This document shows, one piece after another, positions 25,374 through 33,354 of a stretch of 36,292 nucleotides of DNA; the stretch's first letter is position 1, and every line of letters begins with the position of its first letter. The translations under genes and the position numbers were made by a program. Under the pieces are notes generated by a model. That model ran no database searches and was not told where the DNA came from. It was given only the letters and a program-made list of their open reading frames with translations. The DNA lies in contig NZ_VNIA01000009.1 of NCBI RefSeq assembly GCF_008124875.1, positions 1-36,292 of the forward strand, written 5' to 3'. The DNA is from Tenacibaculum adriaticum (GTDB lineage Bacteria > Bacteroidota > Bacteroidia > Flavobacteriales > Flavobacteriaceae).

Positions 25374-25910
25374 TTATTGAATTTCATTTAATAAAGTTGA
25401 GTTGTCTATAGAATTAAAATAATCTTCTATAACGTCATCATTTATAGTTACTACGGATAGTTCGCTTTCATCAAAATCTGAAACGTCATAAGCAAAAGCT
25501 AGTTCTGTATTGTTTGAATATCCTAACATACTATCGTACCAATTTTCTACATCAGTTGATGAAATATCATCAAAAGTTATTGAGTTATTTTGATTATTAA
25601 GAAAATAGAATCCTATAAATAAAACTATGGAAGCCGCAGCAGCTAAAGGAATAAATTTAAAAATTCTGTCTCGAAATGAAATTACTTTAGGTTCTTTTAT
25701 AGAAACTTTTGCTAAAATTTCATTTTCTAAATTTGAAAAATAATCTTTAGGAATATCAAAAGTTGTTTTCTTTGGAAGTTGCTCTTCTGATAACTTCACA
25801 AGAAAATCATCTTCAATTCCGTTGAAATAATTTTTAGGAACAGAAAAACCTGATTTTCTCCCAGTCTTTTGGGTGATATAATTAACACTATTTTCTAATT
25901 CATTTTTCAT
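25374..25910 (-). CDS. Single-pass membrane protein, probable anti-sigma factor of ECF module 1
   Basis: The 178-residue protein has a cytoplasmic N-terminal part (about 1-85) with two copies of a (F.VPK/IPK)-(N/D)YF motif (SVPKNYFNGIEDDFL and DIPKDYFSNLENEIL), one membrane helix at about 90-107 (FIPLAAAASIVLFIGFYF) and an acidic periplasmic tail. There is no classical ZAS zinc motif. Position between an ECF sigma gene and a Spy-like gene supports an anti-sigma or sigma-modulating role. This is inferred from topology and context. Confidence 0.75.
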   Translation of the reverse strand: MKNELENSVNYITQKTGRKSGFSVPKNYFNGIEDDFLVKLSEEQLPKKTTFDIPKDYFSNLENEILAKVSIKEPKVISFRDRIFKFIPLAAAASIVLFIGFYFLNNQNNSITFDDISSTDVENWYDSMLGYSNNTELAFAYDVSDFDESELSVVTINDDVIEDYFNSIDNSTLLNEIQ

Positions 25911-25947
25911 TATTACTAAGACTAATTTTTTTGTAAAAGGTTTAAAA

Positions 25948-26493
25948 TCAATTGTATTTTTTGATAAATTCTTCTACTTTTTTTACGGCATGATGATAAG
26001 ATGCTTTTAAACCGCCCACAGAAGTTTCTAGAATTTCTGAAATTTCTTCATACTTCATTTCATCAAAATACTTCATATTAAAAACCAATTGTTGTTTCTG
26101 AGGAAGTGTTGCAATTGCTTTTTGTAAAATTAATTGAATCTCAGAACCCGAAAACCAATCATCACTTTCTAAATTAGAGCTCAATTGCTGCTGATAATCT
26201 GTAATATCAACTTTATTTTCTTTGGCTCTTTTATTGATAAAGGTAATAGCTTCATTGGTTGCTATTCTGTACATCCAAGAATATAATTTACTTTCAGCTT
26301 TAAAGTTATCAATGTTCTTAAATATTTTAATAAATGTATTTTGAAGCACATCATCTGTATCGTCGTGAGAAATCACAATCTTACGGATATGCCAATACAA
26401 CCGCTCTTTGTATTGCGTTATTAAACTACGAAAAGCGATCTCTTTAGTTTGAGTGTCTTGTAGTTGTAACACGAGTGTAATTTCGTCAGTCAA
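25948..26493 (-). CDS. ECF RNA polymerase sigma factor (module 1)
   Basis: The 181-residue sigma-70-family protein has region 2 at about 22-92 (DDTDDVLQNTFIKIFKNIDN and SWMYRIATNEAITFINKR) and region 4 at about 125-178 (LPQKQQLVFNMKYFDEMKYE, then EISEILETSVGGLKASYHHA). The start is TTG at 26493; no in-frame ATG precedes it. A candidate ECF-type promoter (AAC, 16 bp, AGTCTA) lies 18 to 46 bp above, which suggests autoregulation. It begins the three-gene minus-strand unit with membrane and periplasmic partners. Confidence 0.93.
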   Translation of the reverse strand: MTDEITLVLQLQDTQTKEIAFRSLITQYKERLYWHIRKIVISHDDTDDVLQNTFIKIFKNIDNFKAESKLYSWMYRIATNEAITFINKRAKENKVDITDYQQQLSSNLESDDWFSGSEIQLILQKAIATLPQKQQLVFNMKYFDEMKYEEISEILETSVGGLKASYHHAVKKVEEFIKKYN

Positions 26494-26511
26494 ATAATTA
26501 AATTTATTTGT

Positions 26512-26539
26512 TAGACTTTAAAAATAAGAAAAGGTTTAA
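26512..26539 (-). promoter_or_regulatory. Candidate ECF-type autoregulatory promoter of module 1
   Basis: On the minus strand TTAAAC (26534-26539) is followed after 16 bases by AGTCTA (26512-26517), 18 bp above the TTG start. The same AAC-N16-nGTCTA spacing appears before the other ECF gene at 30701-30728. Confidence 0.5.
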
Positions 26540-26579
26540 TGAATCTTTTAAAAAAATAAGAATGTTAAATAATTAAAGA

Positions 26580-28031
26580 TTATTTTTTGGTTACTTTACG
26601 ACGAGAGTAACCAAAAAGTCTTTTATCTTCAATCATTTTTGCGATACCAGTTGGCAACATTTCTTGCCAACCTTCTTCCCCGTTTTTAATCATTTTAAGA
26701 ACTTTTCGAGAGAAAATATGTAAGTTATCTGCATCGAAATTGTCTATATTTATGAGTTTACCATTGTTTTTAAAGAATTTATACAATTCTTTCATTCTAG
26801 GGTGTACCTTTAAATTCTCAGAATCCATAAATTCACCAGTTTCTTCATCTTTATAAGGGTACATGTATACTTTTAAATCGCGGTAAAATAATTTTCCAAA
26901 GGCTTCTAAAATACCTCCACTTACATGACGGTAGTATTTTTCATCAAAAATTTGGATTAAGTTATACACACCCATGGCCAGCGCCATACGTTCTTTGGTA
27001 AACTCGCTAAAATATTCTACCAATTTAAAATATTCTTGGTAATTAGTAATCATTACATTCTGCCCTAAAGAACACAATAATTCTGCTCTGTCTAAGAAAT
27101 CCCGTTCGTTAATTTCTCCTTCGGCACGTAAATTACTTAAGGTAATTTCAAAAATAATTTTAGTTTTTTCAGGATCTACTTTGTTTTCTTGGAAGAATAA
27201 TTTTTTAGACTCCTCATACATGTCCATATTAACCTTTGTTACAGGTCTAAAACTTCCACGTAAAGCTAAAATATTTTTTTTGTATAAAACTTGTGCTGGT
27301 AATAAGTTATTTCCGTCAGGACCAAACATAACCGCGTTGGTCATTCCGTTTTTAACTAATTGTAAACTCATTAAACGATTATCAACATACATAAAACGAG
27401 GCCCAGAGAAATTAATCATATCAATTTCTAACTTGTCTTTATCGATATTATCATAAAAAGACTTTAATAATTCTTTAGGATTATCATTTAGATAATAAGC
27501 ACCATAAATTAGGTTTACCCCTAAAACTCCCAATGTTTCTTGTTGCGCTCTCGCATCTGTTTCTTTAAAGCGTAAGTGTAAAACAATTTCATTGTAATCT
27601 TCTAACGGATCTAATTGAAATTTAAGCCCAATCCAACCATGACCTTTAAATTTTTTACTAAAATTAATGGTTGCAACAGTGTTTGCATAACTGAAAAACA
27701 ACTTATCAGGATGTGTTTGACGTGTTAAACGCTCTTCAATCAACTCCATTTCGTGTTTTAACATCTTCTTTAAACGCTCTTCGGTTACATAACGATTGTC
27801 TGCTTCGATACCGTAAATAGCATCCGAAAAATCCTTGTCATAAGCACTCATGGCTTTTGCAATTGTTCCTGAAGCACCACCAGCTCTAAAAAAGTTTCTA
27901 ACAGTTTCTTGACCTGCACCAATTTCGGCAAAAGTACCATAAATGTTAGCGTTTAAGTTGATACGCAACGCTTTGCTTTTAGTAGTAGGTACACTGCTAA
28001 TTTTTTGATCCCCTTTTAAAGTGATTGCCAT
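26580..28031 (-). CDS. Conserved protein of unknown function (often mislabelled TonB receptor or NaMN adenylyltransferase)
   Basis: I take ATG 28031 (MAITLKGDQ) as the start, giving 483 residues. A longer frame to 28088 would run across a good promoter (TTG-N21-TACATTTG at 28057-28088), so its extra 19 residues are unlikely. The protein is soluble, with no signal peptide or membrane segment. It opens with IYGTFAEIGAGQETVRNFF and GGASGTIAKAMSAYD, continues with RYVTEERL, HGWIGLKFQ and GVNLIYGA, and ends in KMIEDKRLFGYSRRK. I recall homologues in several phyla with conflicting names, but I see no motif supporting either. It is monocistronic and divergent from the MBL hydrolase. Function unknown. 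Confidence 0.82.
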   Translation of the reverse strand: MAITLKGDQKISSVPTTKSKALRINLNANIYGTFAEIGAGQETVRNFFRAGGASGTIAKAMSAYDKDFSDAIYGIEADNRYVTEERLKKMLKHEMELIEERLTRQTHPDKLFFSYANTVATINFSKKFKGHGWIGLKFQLDPLEDYNEIVLHLRFKETDARAQQETLGVLGVNLIYGAYYLNDNPKELLKSFYDNIDKDKLEIDMINFSGPRFMYVDNRLMSLQLVKNGMTNAVMFGPDGNNLLPAQVLYKKNILALRGSFRPVTKVNMDMYEESKKLFFQENKVDPEKTKIIFEITLSNLRAEGEINERDFLDRAELLCSLGQNVMITNYQEYFKLVEYFSEFTKERMALAMGVYNLIQIFDEKYYRHVSGGILEAFGKLFYRDLKVYMYPYKDEETGEFMDSENLKVHPRMKELYKFFKNNGKLINIDNFDADNLHIFSRKVLKMIKNGEEGWQEMLPTGIAKMIEDKRLFGYSRRKVTKK

Positions 28032-28056
28032 TTTTGTTGTTTTTGTTAATGCACTA

Positions 28057-28088
28057 CAAATGTACTGAAAATAGCAAGTATCAGTCAA
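28057..28088 (-). promoter_or_regulatory. Promoter of the 483-residue unknown gene
   Basis: Minus-strand TTG (28086-28088), 21-base spacer, then an exact TACATTTG (28057-28064), 25 bp above the ATG at 28031. It decides the start choice for that gene. Confidence 0.75.
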
Positions 28089-28097
28089 TTTTTATCT

Positions 28098-28105
28098 TAT
28101 TTTTG
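28098..28105 (+). promoter_or_regulatory. TAnnTTTG -7 box of the MBL hydrolase gene
   Basis: TATTTTTG matches exactly and ends 8 bp before ATG 28114. It overlaps the alternative GTG start at 28105, which argues for the ATG. Confidence 0.5.
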
Positions 28106-28113
28106 TGATAAGA

Positions 28114-28899
28114 ATGGATATAAAAAAAGAATTAAAAATTACTTTTCTAGGTACTGGAACTTCTACTGGTGTACCAATGATTTCTAGCAAACATCCAGTA
28201 AGTTTATCTACAGATAAAAGAGATAAACGTTTGCGGTCATCGATTATGGTTTCTTACGGCGCTATAAATTATGTAGTTGATTGTGGACCTGATTTTCGTC
28301 AGCAAATGTTACGAGAAGATGTTCAGTCTTTAAAAGGTATACTATTTACGCATGAACATGCCGATCATATTGCTGGTTTAGATGATATTCGTCCATTTTG
28401 TTTTAAAATAGGAGCACTGCCAATTTATGTTGGAAAGCGTGTGCTTAAAGTATTGGAGAAGCGTTATGATTATGTTTTTGCAACGGAAAATCGTTATCCA
28501 ACTGCTCCAAGTGTTGCGCCAACCATAATTTCTCATAAAGATTCTTTAGAGTTAGATGGAATTTCAATAACTCCGGTTGAATTGATGCACGGAAACTTAC
28601 CGATTTTTGGATATCGTTTTAATAATGTAGCTTATTTAACAGATATAAAAACAATTTCTGAAGAGGAAAAAAGGAAGTTGCAAAACCTGGATGTTTTGAT
28701 TGTAACCGGACTTAGAAAAAAACCACATCCAACACATTTTAATATTGAAGAAGCTCTGGCATTTATTAAAGAAATACAACCCCAAAGAACCTATTTAACT
28801 CACATAAGTGAGGTGTTAGGTTTTCATAAAGAGGTTGAAAAAGAACTTCCTGAGAATGTATTTTTAGCGTACGATGGTTTGGTGGTTGAAAGTTATTAA
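28114..28899 (+). CDS. MBL-fold metallo-hydrolase (PhnP-like)
   Basis: The 261-residue protein is a metallo-beta-lactamase-fold enzyme: FLGTGTSTGVPMI at the start, VDCGPDFRQQ, the metal motif THEHADHIAGLDD, LMHGNLPIFGYRF, YLTDIKTIS and the late THISEVLGFH. The pattern is that of the PhnP phosphodiesterase and RNase Z-like group, which hydrolyse cyclic or diester phosphates; the substrate here is not certain. I start at ATG 28114; GTG 28105 lies in the -7 box. It is single, divergent from the unknown gene and convergent with a lipoprotein gene. Confidence 0.9.
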   Translation: MDIKKELKITFLGTGTSTGVPMISSKHPVSLSTDKRDKRLRSSIMVSYGAINYVVDCGPDFRQQMLREDVQSLKGILFTHEHADHIAGLDDIRPFCFKIGALPIYVGKRVLKVLEKRYDYVFATENRYPTAPSVAPTIISHKDSLELDGISITPVELMHGNLPIFGYRFNNVAYLTDIKTISEEEKRKLQNLDVLIVTGLRKKPHPTHFNIEEALAFIKEIQPQRTYLTHISEVLGFHKEVEKELPENVFLAYDGLVVESY

Positions 28900-28922
28900 G
28901 TTATAATTCTTAATGATAATAT

Positions 28923-29567
28923 TTATTTTCTATTATTTCTCTCTTCTAAAATTCTTTTTAATTCTAGAGTTCCACATGATAATTTAGTTTTACCTGCGTG
29001 TTTAGATAAAGATACCTTAATCTCGTTCAAATTTTTAGTTTTTTCACCTGAATTAAACTTGATTTTTTTATCAATTTGATTAATAAAGGAATCAATATTA
29101 TTTGTTAAATCATTTTTTTGAATAAAATAAAGTTCATTGATTATTAATTGTGTAACAATTCTCTTTTCCTCTGAAGTAATATCTGAATATTTTTCTAAGA
29201 AATAATCAGGTTTTGAGTTAATAAAATGAATTAATTTTTTTCCTGTAACATCTTGTAACTCGCCATTAGGTCTATCAAAAATTATTTCAGGAACTTTTTC
29301 ATTATACCTTGTTAAGATAACTCTAAATACTTCGAAGTAGAAGTTTAGACTATCTTTATTATTAGGTAAAGACTGGTTAATAAAATCTATAGTTCGATTG
29401 TCAATAGATGGGTAAATTTTACCATCTAAAATAACTTGACCAAAATCTTGCATTTGGTTATTGTCTTTTTGAAAAGTTTCATGAGGTGTACTTTTATTTT
29501 CTTTTTTTAGATTACAAGAAACTAATAGATTGAATAGTACAATTAATAGTAATATTAATTTTTTCAT
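28923..29567 (-). CDS. Lipoprotein of unknown function
   Basis: The 214-residue protein has a lipoprotein signal ending LLVSC (Cys18), followed by NLKKENKS. The rest is mostly helical and charged, with IIFDRPNGELQDVTG mid-way and SKHAGKTKLSCGTLELKRIL near the end. I recognise no family. It starts 6 bp after meaB on the same strand, so it is likely co-transcribed, though a functional tie to a cytoplasmic GTPase is not obvious. Confidence 0.78.
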   Translation of the reverse strand: MKKLILLLIVLFNLLVSCNLKKENKSTPHETFQKDNNQMQDFGQVILDGKIYPSIDNRTIDFINQSLPNNKDSLNFYFEVFRVILTRYNEKVPEIIFDRPNGELQDVTGKKLIHFINSKPDYFLEKYSDITSEEKRIVTQLIINELYFIQKNDLTNNIDSFINQIDKKIKFNSGEKTKNLNEIKVSLSKHAGKTKLSCGTLELKRILEERNNRK

Positions 29568-29573
29568 ATGATT

Positions 29574-30647
29574 TTAACTTAAATCCAACAACCTTTTAGC
29601 TGAGTTAAATGGCGTCGTTTTACTGCTTTCTAAATTTTTAATTTCTTGTTGAAGGACTTCTTTAACTTTTGGATTATCGTAAAAACGTGTTTTTAGTTGT
29701 TGTTCGATGGTAGAAAATAACCAATGCTTATTTTGATCGTTTCGTTTTTTATTAAAATACCCACTTTCTTTTGCCAGATCAATATACTTCATAATCATTT
29801 CATGAACCTCTTCAATCCCGATGTTATTCAACGCACTTGCGGTCATAACTTTTGGTTGCCAACCACTTTCTTTTGGCGGATATAAATGTAGTGCTCGCGC
29901 AAATTCTACTTTCGCAATTTTAGCCTTTTTAATATTCTCACCATCTGCTTTGTTAATGACAATCGCATCTGCCATTTCAATAATTCCACGTTTAATACCC
30001 TGTAATTCATCACCAGCACCAAATAGTTTCAGTAGCAAGAAAAAATCAACCATAGAATGTACCGCGGTTTCACTTTGACCAACACCAACGGTTTCAATAA
30101 TAATAGTATCAAAACCAGCGGCTTCACAAAGTATAATACTCTCACGTGTTTTTTGAGCAACACCACCTAAAGAAGTGCCTGAGGGAGAAGGGCGAATGAA
30201 TGCATTTTTATCGGTTACTAGTTCTTCCATTCGAGTTTTATCACCTAAAATACTTCCTTTGTTTACAGAGCTGCTTGGATCTACCGCTAAAACAGCAACT
30301 TTTTTCCCTTGGCTAGTTAAGTACCTTCCAAAAGCTTCAATAAATGTACTTTTACCTACACCAGGAACTCCAGTGATTCCAATTCTTACAGAATTATTAG
30401 TATAAGGTAAACAACGTTCTAAAATTTCATTCGCTTTTTGCTGATGTTTTTCATTAGTGCTTTCTACTAGAGTGATAGCTCTACTTAAAAAAGTAATATC
30501 GCCAACTAAAATCTTTTCAACAAATTCATCAGTAGAAGGATGTTTTCTTCTATTTATTTTTATTTTCTGAGCAGATTCTTTGCTGGTCGTTTCAGGCTGT
30601 GAAACGCCATCTTTTTCATGTAAAGCGGATGTTTTTTTTATAGTCAT
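29574..30647 (-). CDS. meaB: Methylmalonyl-CoA mutase-associated GTPase
   Basis: The 357-residue G3E-family P-loop protein has Walker A GVPGVGKST (about 95), AVDPSSSVNKGSILGDKTRM, PSPSGTSLGGVA, the ETVGVGQSE region and INKAD for guanine recognition. MeaB/ArgK proteins gate loading and protect adenosylcobalamin in methylmalonyl-CoA mutase. The first 45 residues are a variable, charged extension. The mutase genes are not in this window. It is divergent from the second ECF sigma gene and upstream of a lipoprotein gene. Confidence 0.94.
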   Translation of the reverse strand: MTIKKTSALHEKDGVSQPETTSKESAQKIKINRRKHPSTDEFVEKILVGDITFLSRAITLVESTNEKHQQKANEILERCLPYTNNSVRIGITGVPGVGKSTFIEAFGRYLTSQGKKVAVLAVDPSSSVNKGSILGDKTRMEELVTDKNAFIRPSPSGTSLGGVAQKTRESIILCEAAGFDTIIIETVGVGQSETAVHSMVDFFLLLKLFGAGDELQGIKRGIIEMADAIVINKADGENIKKAKIAKVEFARALHLYPPKESGWQPKVMTASALNNIGIEEVHEMIMKYIDLAKESGYFNKKRNDQNKHWLFSTIEQQLKTRFYDNPKVKEVLQQEIKNLESSKTTPFNSAKRLLDLS

Positions 30648-30700
30648 CAGTTATAAAAACGAAATATTAAGTAAATTTAGAAATAAAAAATCATCCAAGA

Positions 30701-30728
30701 TGCAACACAGATGAAAATGTCTCGTCTA
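30701..30728 (+). promoter_or_regulatory. Candidate ECF-type autoregulatory promoter of module 2
   Basis: TGCAAC (30701-30706), a 16-base spacer and CGTCTA (30723-30728) resemble ECF sigma promoters (AAC -35, CGTC -10), 18 bp before the sigma factor ATG. Spacing is identical to that before ECF module 1. Confidence 0.55.
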
Positions 30729-30746
30729 TAAGGTAAGAAATAGTTA

Positions 30747-31313
30747 ATGAAGTCAACCAAACAACTACATCATAAACTCATTAAAGAATGTGTAAAGAAT
30801 AATGCAAAAGCACAAATGCAATTGTATAATTTGTATTGTAGCGCTATGTTTTTAGTCGCAAAAAGATATGTAAAGGACGAGTTTTTAGCGGAAGATGTTA
30901 TGCAAGATGCTTTTATCAAAGCATTTAAGAATATAGCGAGTTATAAAGGAGAAGTGAGTTTTGGATCATGGTTAAAGCGAATTGTAATTAACCAAAGTAT
31001 AGATGAGTTAAAAAAGAAAAAGTTATCGTTAATTTCTTTAAATGAAGAAGTTGTAAATGTTGCTGAAGAAGGTGAAGAGGATAACTGGAAAGTCGGAAAT
31101 GAGGTGTCTGCAAACGTTGTTATGAAAGTAATTGAAACATTAAAAGAAAAGTATAAAGTTGTTTTAACCTTGTATTTGTTAGAAGGATATGATCATCAGG
31201 AGATTTCTCAAATTGTAGGGATTACAGAAGTAACTTCAAGAACTAATTTGTTAAGAGGAAAAAAAATATTAAAAGAACAGTTAAAATCTATATGTTATGC
31301 CGAAAGATATTAG
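30747..31313 (+). CDS. ECF RNA polymerase sigma factor (module 2)
   Basis: The 188-residue protein has sigma region 2 at about 22-92 (FLAEDVMQDAFIKAFKNIAS and SFGSWLKRIVINQSIDELKK), a linker with many acidic residues at about 100-125, and region 4 at about 128-185 (LKEKYKVVLTLYLLEGYDHQ, then EISQIVGITEVTSRTNLLRG). ATG at 30747. It overlaps the next gene by 17 bp. Candidate ECF promoter lies just upstream. It heads a three-gene plus-strand module. Confidence 0.93.
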   Translation: MKSTKQLHHKLIKECVKNNAKAQMQLYNLYCSAMFLVAKRYVKDEFLAEDVMQDAFIKAFKNIASYKGEVSFGSWLKRIVINQSIDELKKKKLSLISLNEEVVNVAEEGEEDNWKVGNEVSANVVMKVIETLKEKYKVVLTLYLLEGYDHQEISQIVGITEVTSRTNLLRGKKILKEQLKSICYAERY

Positions 31314-31839
31314 AGATATAGTAAAAGGTTATGAAGATAAGAATGCACAACTTTCTTCAAATCATCAGTTAAAATTTCAACAGAAATTAAATACTGAATT
31401 TAAACCAAAAAAATCATCATTTTCATGGTTGTATATAGCGGCTTCAATTGTTGTTTTGATTGGATTAGGAATTACGTTTTATCCAAAAAAAAACATTGGG
31501 GTTTCGGTTGATGATGAGCTTAAAACAATAAAACTAGGTAACGTATCGCCAGAATTAAAGACGATAGAGGCATATTATACGAATTCGATTAATTATGAAA
31601 TAAGTCAGTTGCCATTTACAGACGAAAATAAAGAACTCATAGAAGGTTATCTTTTAAAAATAGGGGAGTTAACCAAGGAATATAAAACATTAACCGAAGA
31701 GCTCAACAAGGAGGTTAATGATGAAACGATCGATGCATTAATCAACAATTTACAATTGCGTTTACAATTACTAAAACGCTTAAAAGATCAGTTAAACAGT
31801 ATTAAAAATTCAAAACAAAATGAAAACACAATCGTTTAA
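31297..31839 (+). CDS. Single-pass membrane protein, probable anti-sigma factor of ECF module 2
   Basis: The 180-residue protein has a short cytoplasmic part (1-45), one membrane helix at about 47-62 (WLYIAASIVVLIGLGITF) and a helical, coiled-coil-like periplasmic part of about 110 residues with regular Leu and Glu (LTKEYKTLTEELNKEV). No zinc-binding ZAS motif. It overlaps the sigma gene by 17 bp and the secreted protein gene by 20 bp, so the three are tightly coupled. Anti-sigma function is inferred from topology and place. Confidence 0.75.
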   Translation: MPKDIRDIVKGYEDKNAQLSSNHQLKFQQKLNTEFKPKKSSFSWLYIAASIVVLIGLGITFYPKKNIGVSVDDELKTIKLGNVSPELKTIEAYYTNSINYEISQLPFTDENKELIEGYLLKIGELTKEYKTLTEELNKEVNDETIDALINNLQLRLQLLKRLKDQLNSIKNSKQNENTIV

Positions 31840-33241
31840 AATAGTCGCTTTCTTATTGCTTTTGTCGGTAAATGTTTTTGCACAAAAAGTTGATAAAAGG
31901 TTAACAGAAAATTTTAATGTTAATAAAGATGTTGATGTTAGAATCGATGCTACGAATTCAGAAATTAATGTAACGACCTGGAATAAAAACGAAGTTTTTG
32001 TCGAGGCAATTATTGAAGTGGAAGGGATTGAAAAAGAAGCTGCAGAAAAGTATTTAAAGAATTGGAATTTTGAAGCTTTAGGAAATAAAAAAAGTGTTCA
32101 AATAACCTCAAACTCAAACAGATTTCAAGGATTCGGAAAGAATGATTTTGTCGTTTTTAATGATGATAATTTTGTAATCCCAGAGTTACCAGAGATGCCA
32201 GAATTACCAGAGATGCCAGAAATACCCGAATTACCTGAGATTGATTTTGAACACCACTTTAGTGGCATAGAGTTTAAAGGTTTAGAAAATCTAGAATTTG
32301 ATTTTGATAAGTTTGAAAAAGATGGAGGTAATTACTTTTTTAGATGGAAGGATAGTGCGAATGATATAACTATTAAGTCGAAAAAGGATTGGGAAAAGTT
32401 CAAAAAATCAAAAGAGTACAAGAAGTTTTCTGAAGAAATGAAAATCAACAGAGAAAAAATGAAAAAAGAAATAGAAAAAGCTCGAAAAGAAATTAAATCT
32501 ATAGACAGAGAAAAAATACGTGAGGAGCTTAGAAAAGCAAGAATTGAATACAAAAAAATAGACAGGGAAAAAATTATAAAAGAAATCGATAAAGCAAGAA
32601 AAGAGCTAAAAAGTATGAGATATAGCGACTATGTTAATTCAAGAGATAATGATATTGTAATTAACGGTAAAAAAGTAAAAATTAAAAAGATAATTAACGT
32701 AAAAGTACCTAAAAATGCTACATTCGATTTAAACACACGTCACTGTAAGGTAAAGTTACCGAAAACTACTGCCTCAGGAAAAGTAAATTATGGAACCTTT
32801 AACGCCGATGAACTTAGTGGGGGAGATTTAAAAATTTACTTTGCTCCAGTAGATATTAATACAGTAAACACATGTACTTTGTTTTTAAATAATGTAACCG
32901 ATGCGCATATAGCATCGGTTACCAATACTAAGTTAAATGCTAATTCATCGGGATTAAAAATTAATGAGGTGTATCAAAATGTAGACATGATAAATAAATT
33001 TGGAGATTTAACCATTTTAAAGTTGAACCCAAATTACAAAACATTTTCATTGTTGCTAAACTATTCGAATGCAGTTGTTAATTTATCTGGATTAAAGGAT
33101 ACGTTAGTTTTTGATGTTAATGAGCATATGAAAAAACAAAAAAATGGAAATTTAGAATTTAATGGTAATTTCCAAGTAAATACTGATAATAAAAATGTTA
33201 ATATATCAGGAAAATACAGTCAGTTAACGGTACAAGAATAG
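31820..33241 (+). CDS. Secreted protein of ECF module 2 with Pro-Glu repeat and three 19-residue helical repeats
   Basis: The 473-residue protein has a signal peptide ending NVFAQ (about 22). A beta-rich part follows (residues 30-105, VDVRIDATNSEINVTTWNKN), typical of DUF4097-like putative adhesin folds, and it resumes at about 275-473. Between them lie PEL/PEM/PEI triplets at 121-141, then a highly charged helix at about 186-268 holding three tandem 19-residue units (209-227, 228-246, 247-265), each starting I(N/D)REK and ending about AR.E.K. No catalytic motif is seen. It overlaps the anti-sigma-like gene by 20 bp and is probably the sensor or main output of the module. Function unknown. 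Confidence 0.8.
   Translation: MKTQSFKIVAFLLLLSVNVFAQKVDKRLTENFNVNKDVDVRIDATNSEINVTTWNKNEVFVEAIIEVEGIEKEAAEKYLKNWNFEALGNKKSVQITSNSNRFQGFGKNDFVVFNDDNFVIPELPEMPELPEMPEIPELPEIDFEHHFSGIEFKGLENLEFDFDKFEKDGGNYFFRWKDSANDITIKSKKDWEKFKKSKEYKKFSEEMKINREKMKKEIEKARKEIKSIDREKIREELRKARIEYKKIDREKIIKEIDKARKELKSMRYSDYVNSRDNDIVINGKKVKIKKIINVKVPKNATFDLNTRHCKVKLPKTTASGKVNYGTFNADELSGGDLKIYFAPVDINTVNTCTLFLNNVTDAHIASVTNTKLNANSSGLKINEVYQNVDMINKFGDLTILKLNPNYKTFSLLLNYSNAVVNLSGLKDTLVFDVNEHMKKQKNGNLEFNGNFQVNTDNKNVNISGKYSQLTVQE
32180..32242 (+). repeat. Pro-Glu triplet repeat in coding sequence
   Basis: Seven consecutive P-E-(L/M/I) triplets are encoded within the module 2 secreted protein (residues 121-141), with near-repeats at DNA level such as CCAGAGTTA / CCAGAGATG. 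Confidence 0.9.
32444..32614 (+). repeat. Three tandem 57-bp coding repeats
   Basis: Three exact-length 19-codon units encode I-(N/D)-R-E-K-(M/I)... ending K-S, K-K and K-S. DNA identity is moderate, so the repeats are older than those of the adhesin. Confidence 0.85.
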
Positions 33242-33321
33242 CCTTAAAAAAGAATAAAAACTTCACTCACAGTAGTTCAACTTATTTGTAAAATCCATTT
33301 CTGTATTCTTTTTAAAGTGCC

Positions 33322-33329
33322 TATCTTTA
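33322..33329 (+). promoter_or_regulatory. Probable -7 box of cysS
   Basis: TATCTTTA matches TAnnTTTG in all but the last base and lies 25 bp before the cysS ATG. No clear upstream TTG at the usual distance. Confidence 0.4.
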
Positions 33330-33354
33330 GCATCTGTTAATAGTCACTTTTTCT

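Noticed and set aside
28032..28088. N-terminal extension of the 483-residue unknown protein
   Set aside because: The extension lies over a TTG-N21-TACATTTG promoter; ATG 28031 is the better start.
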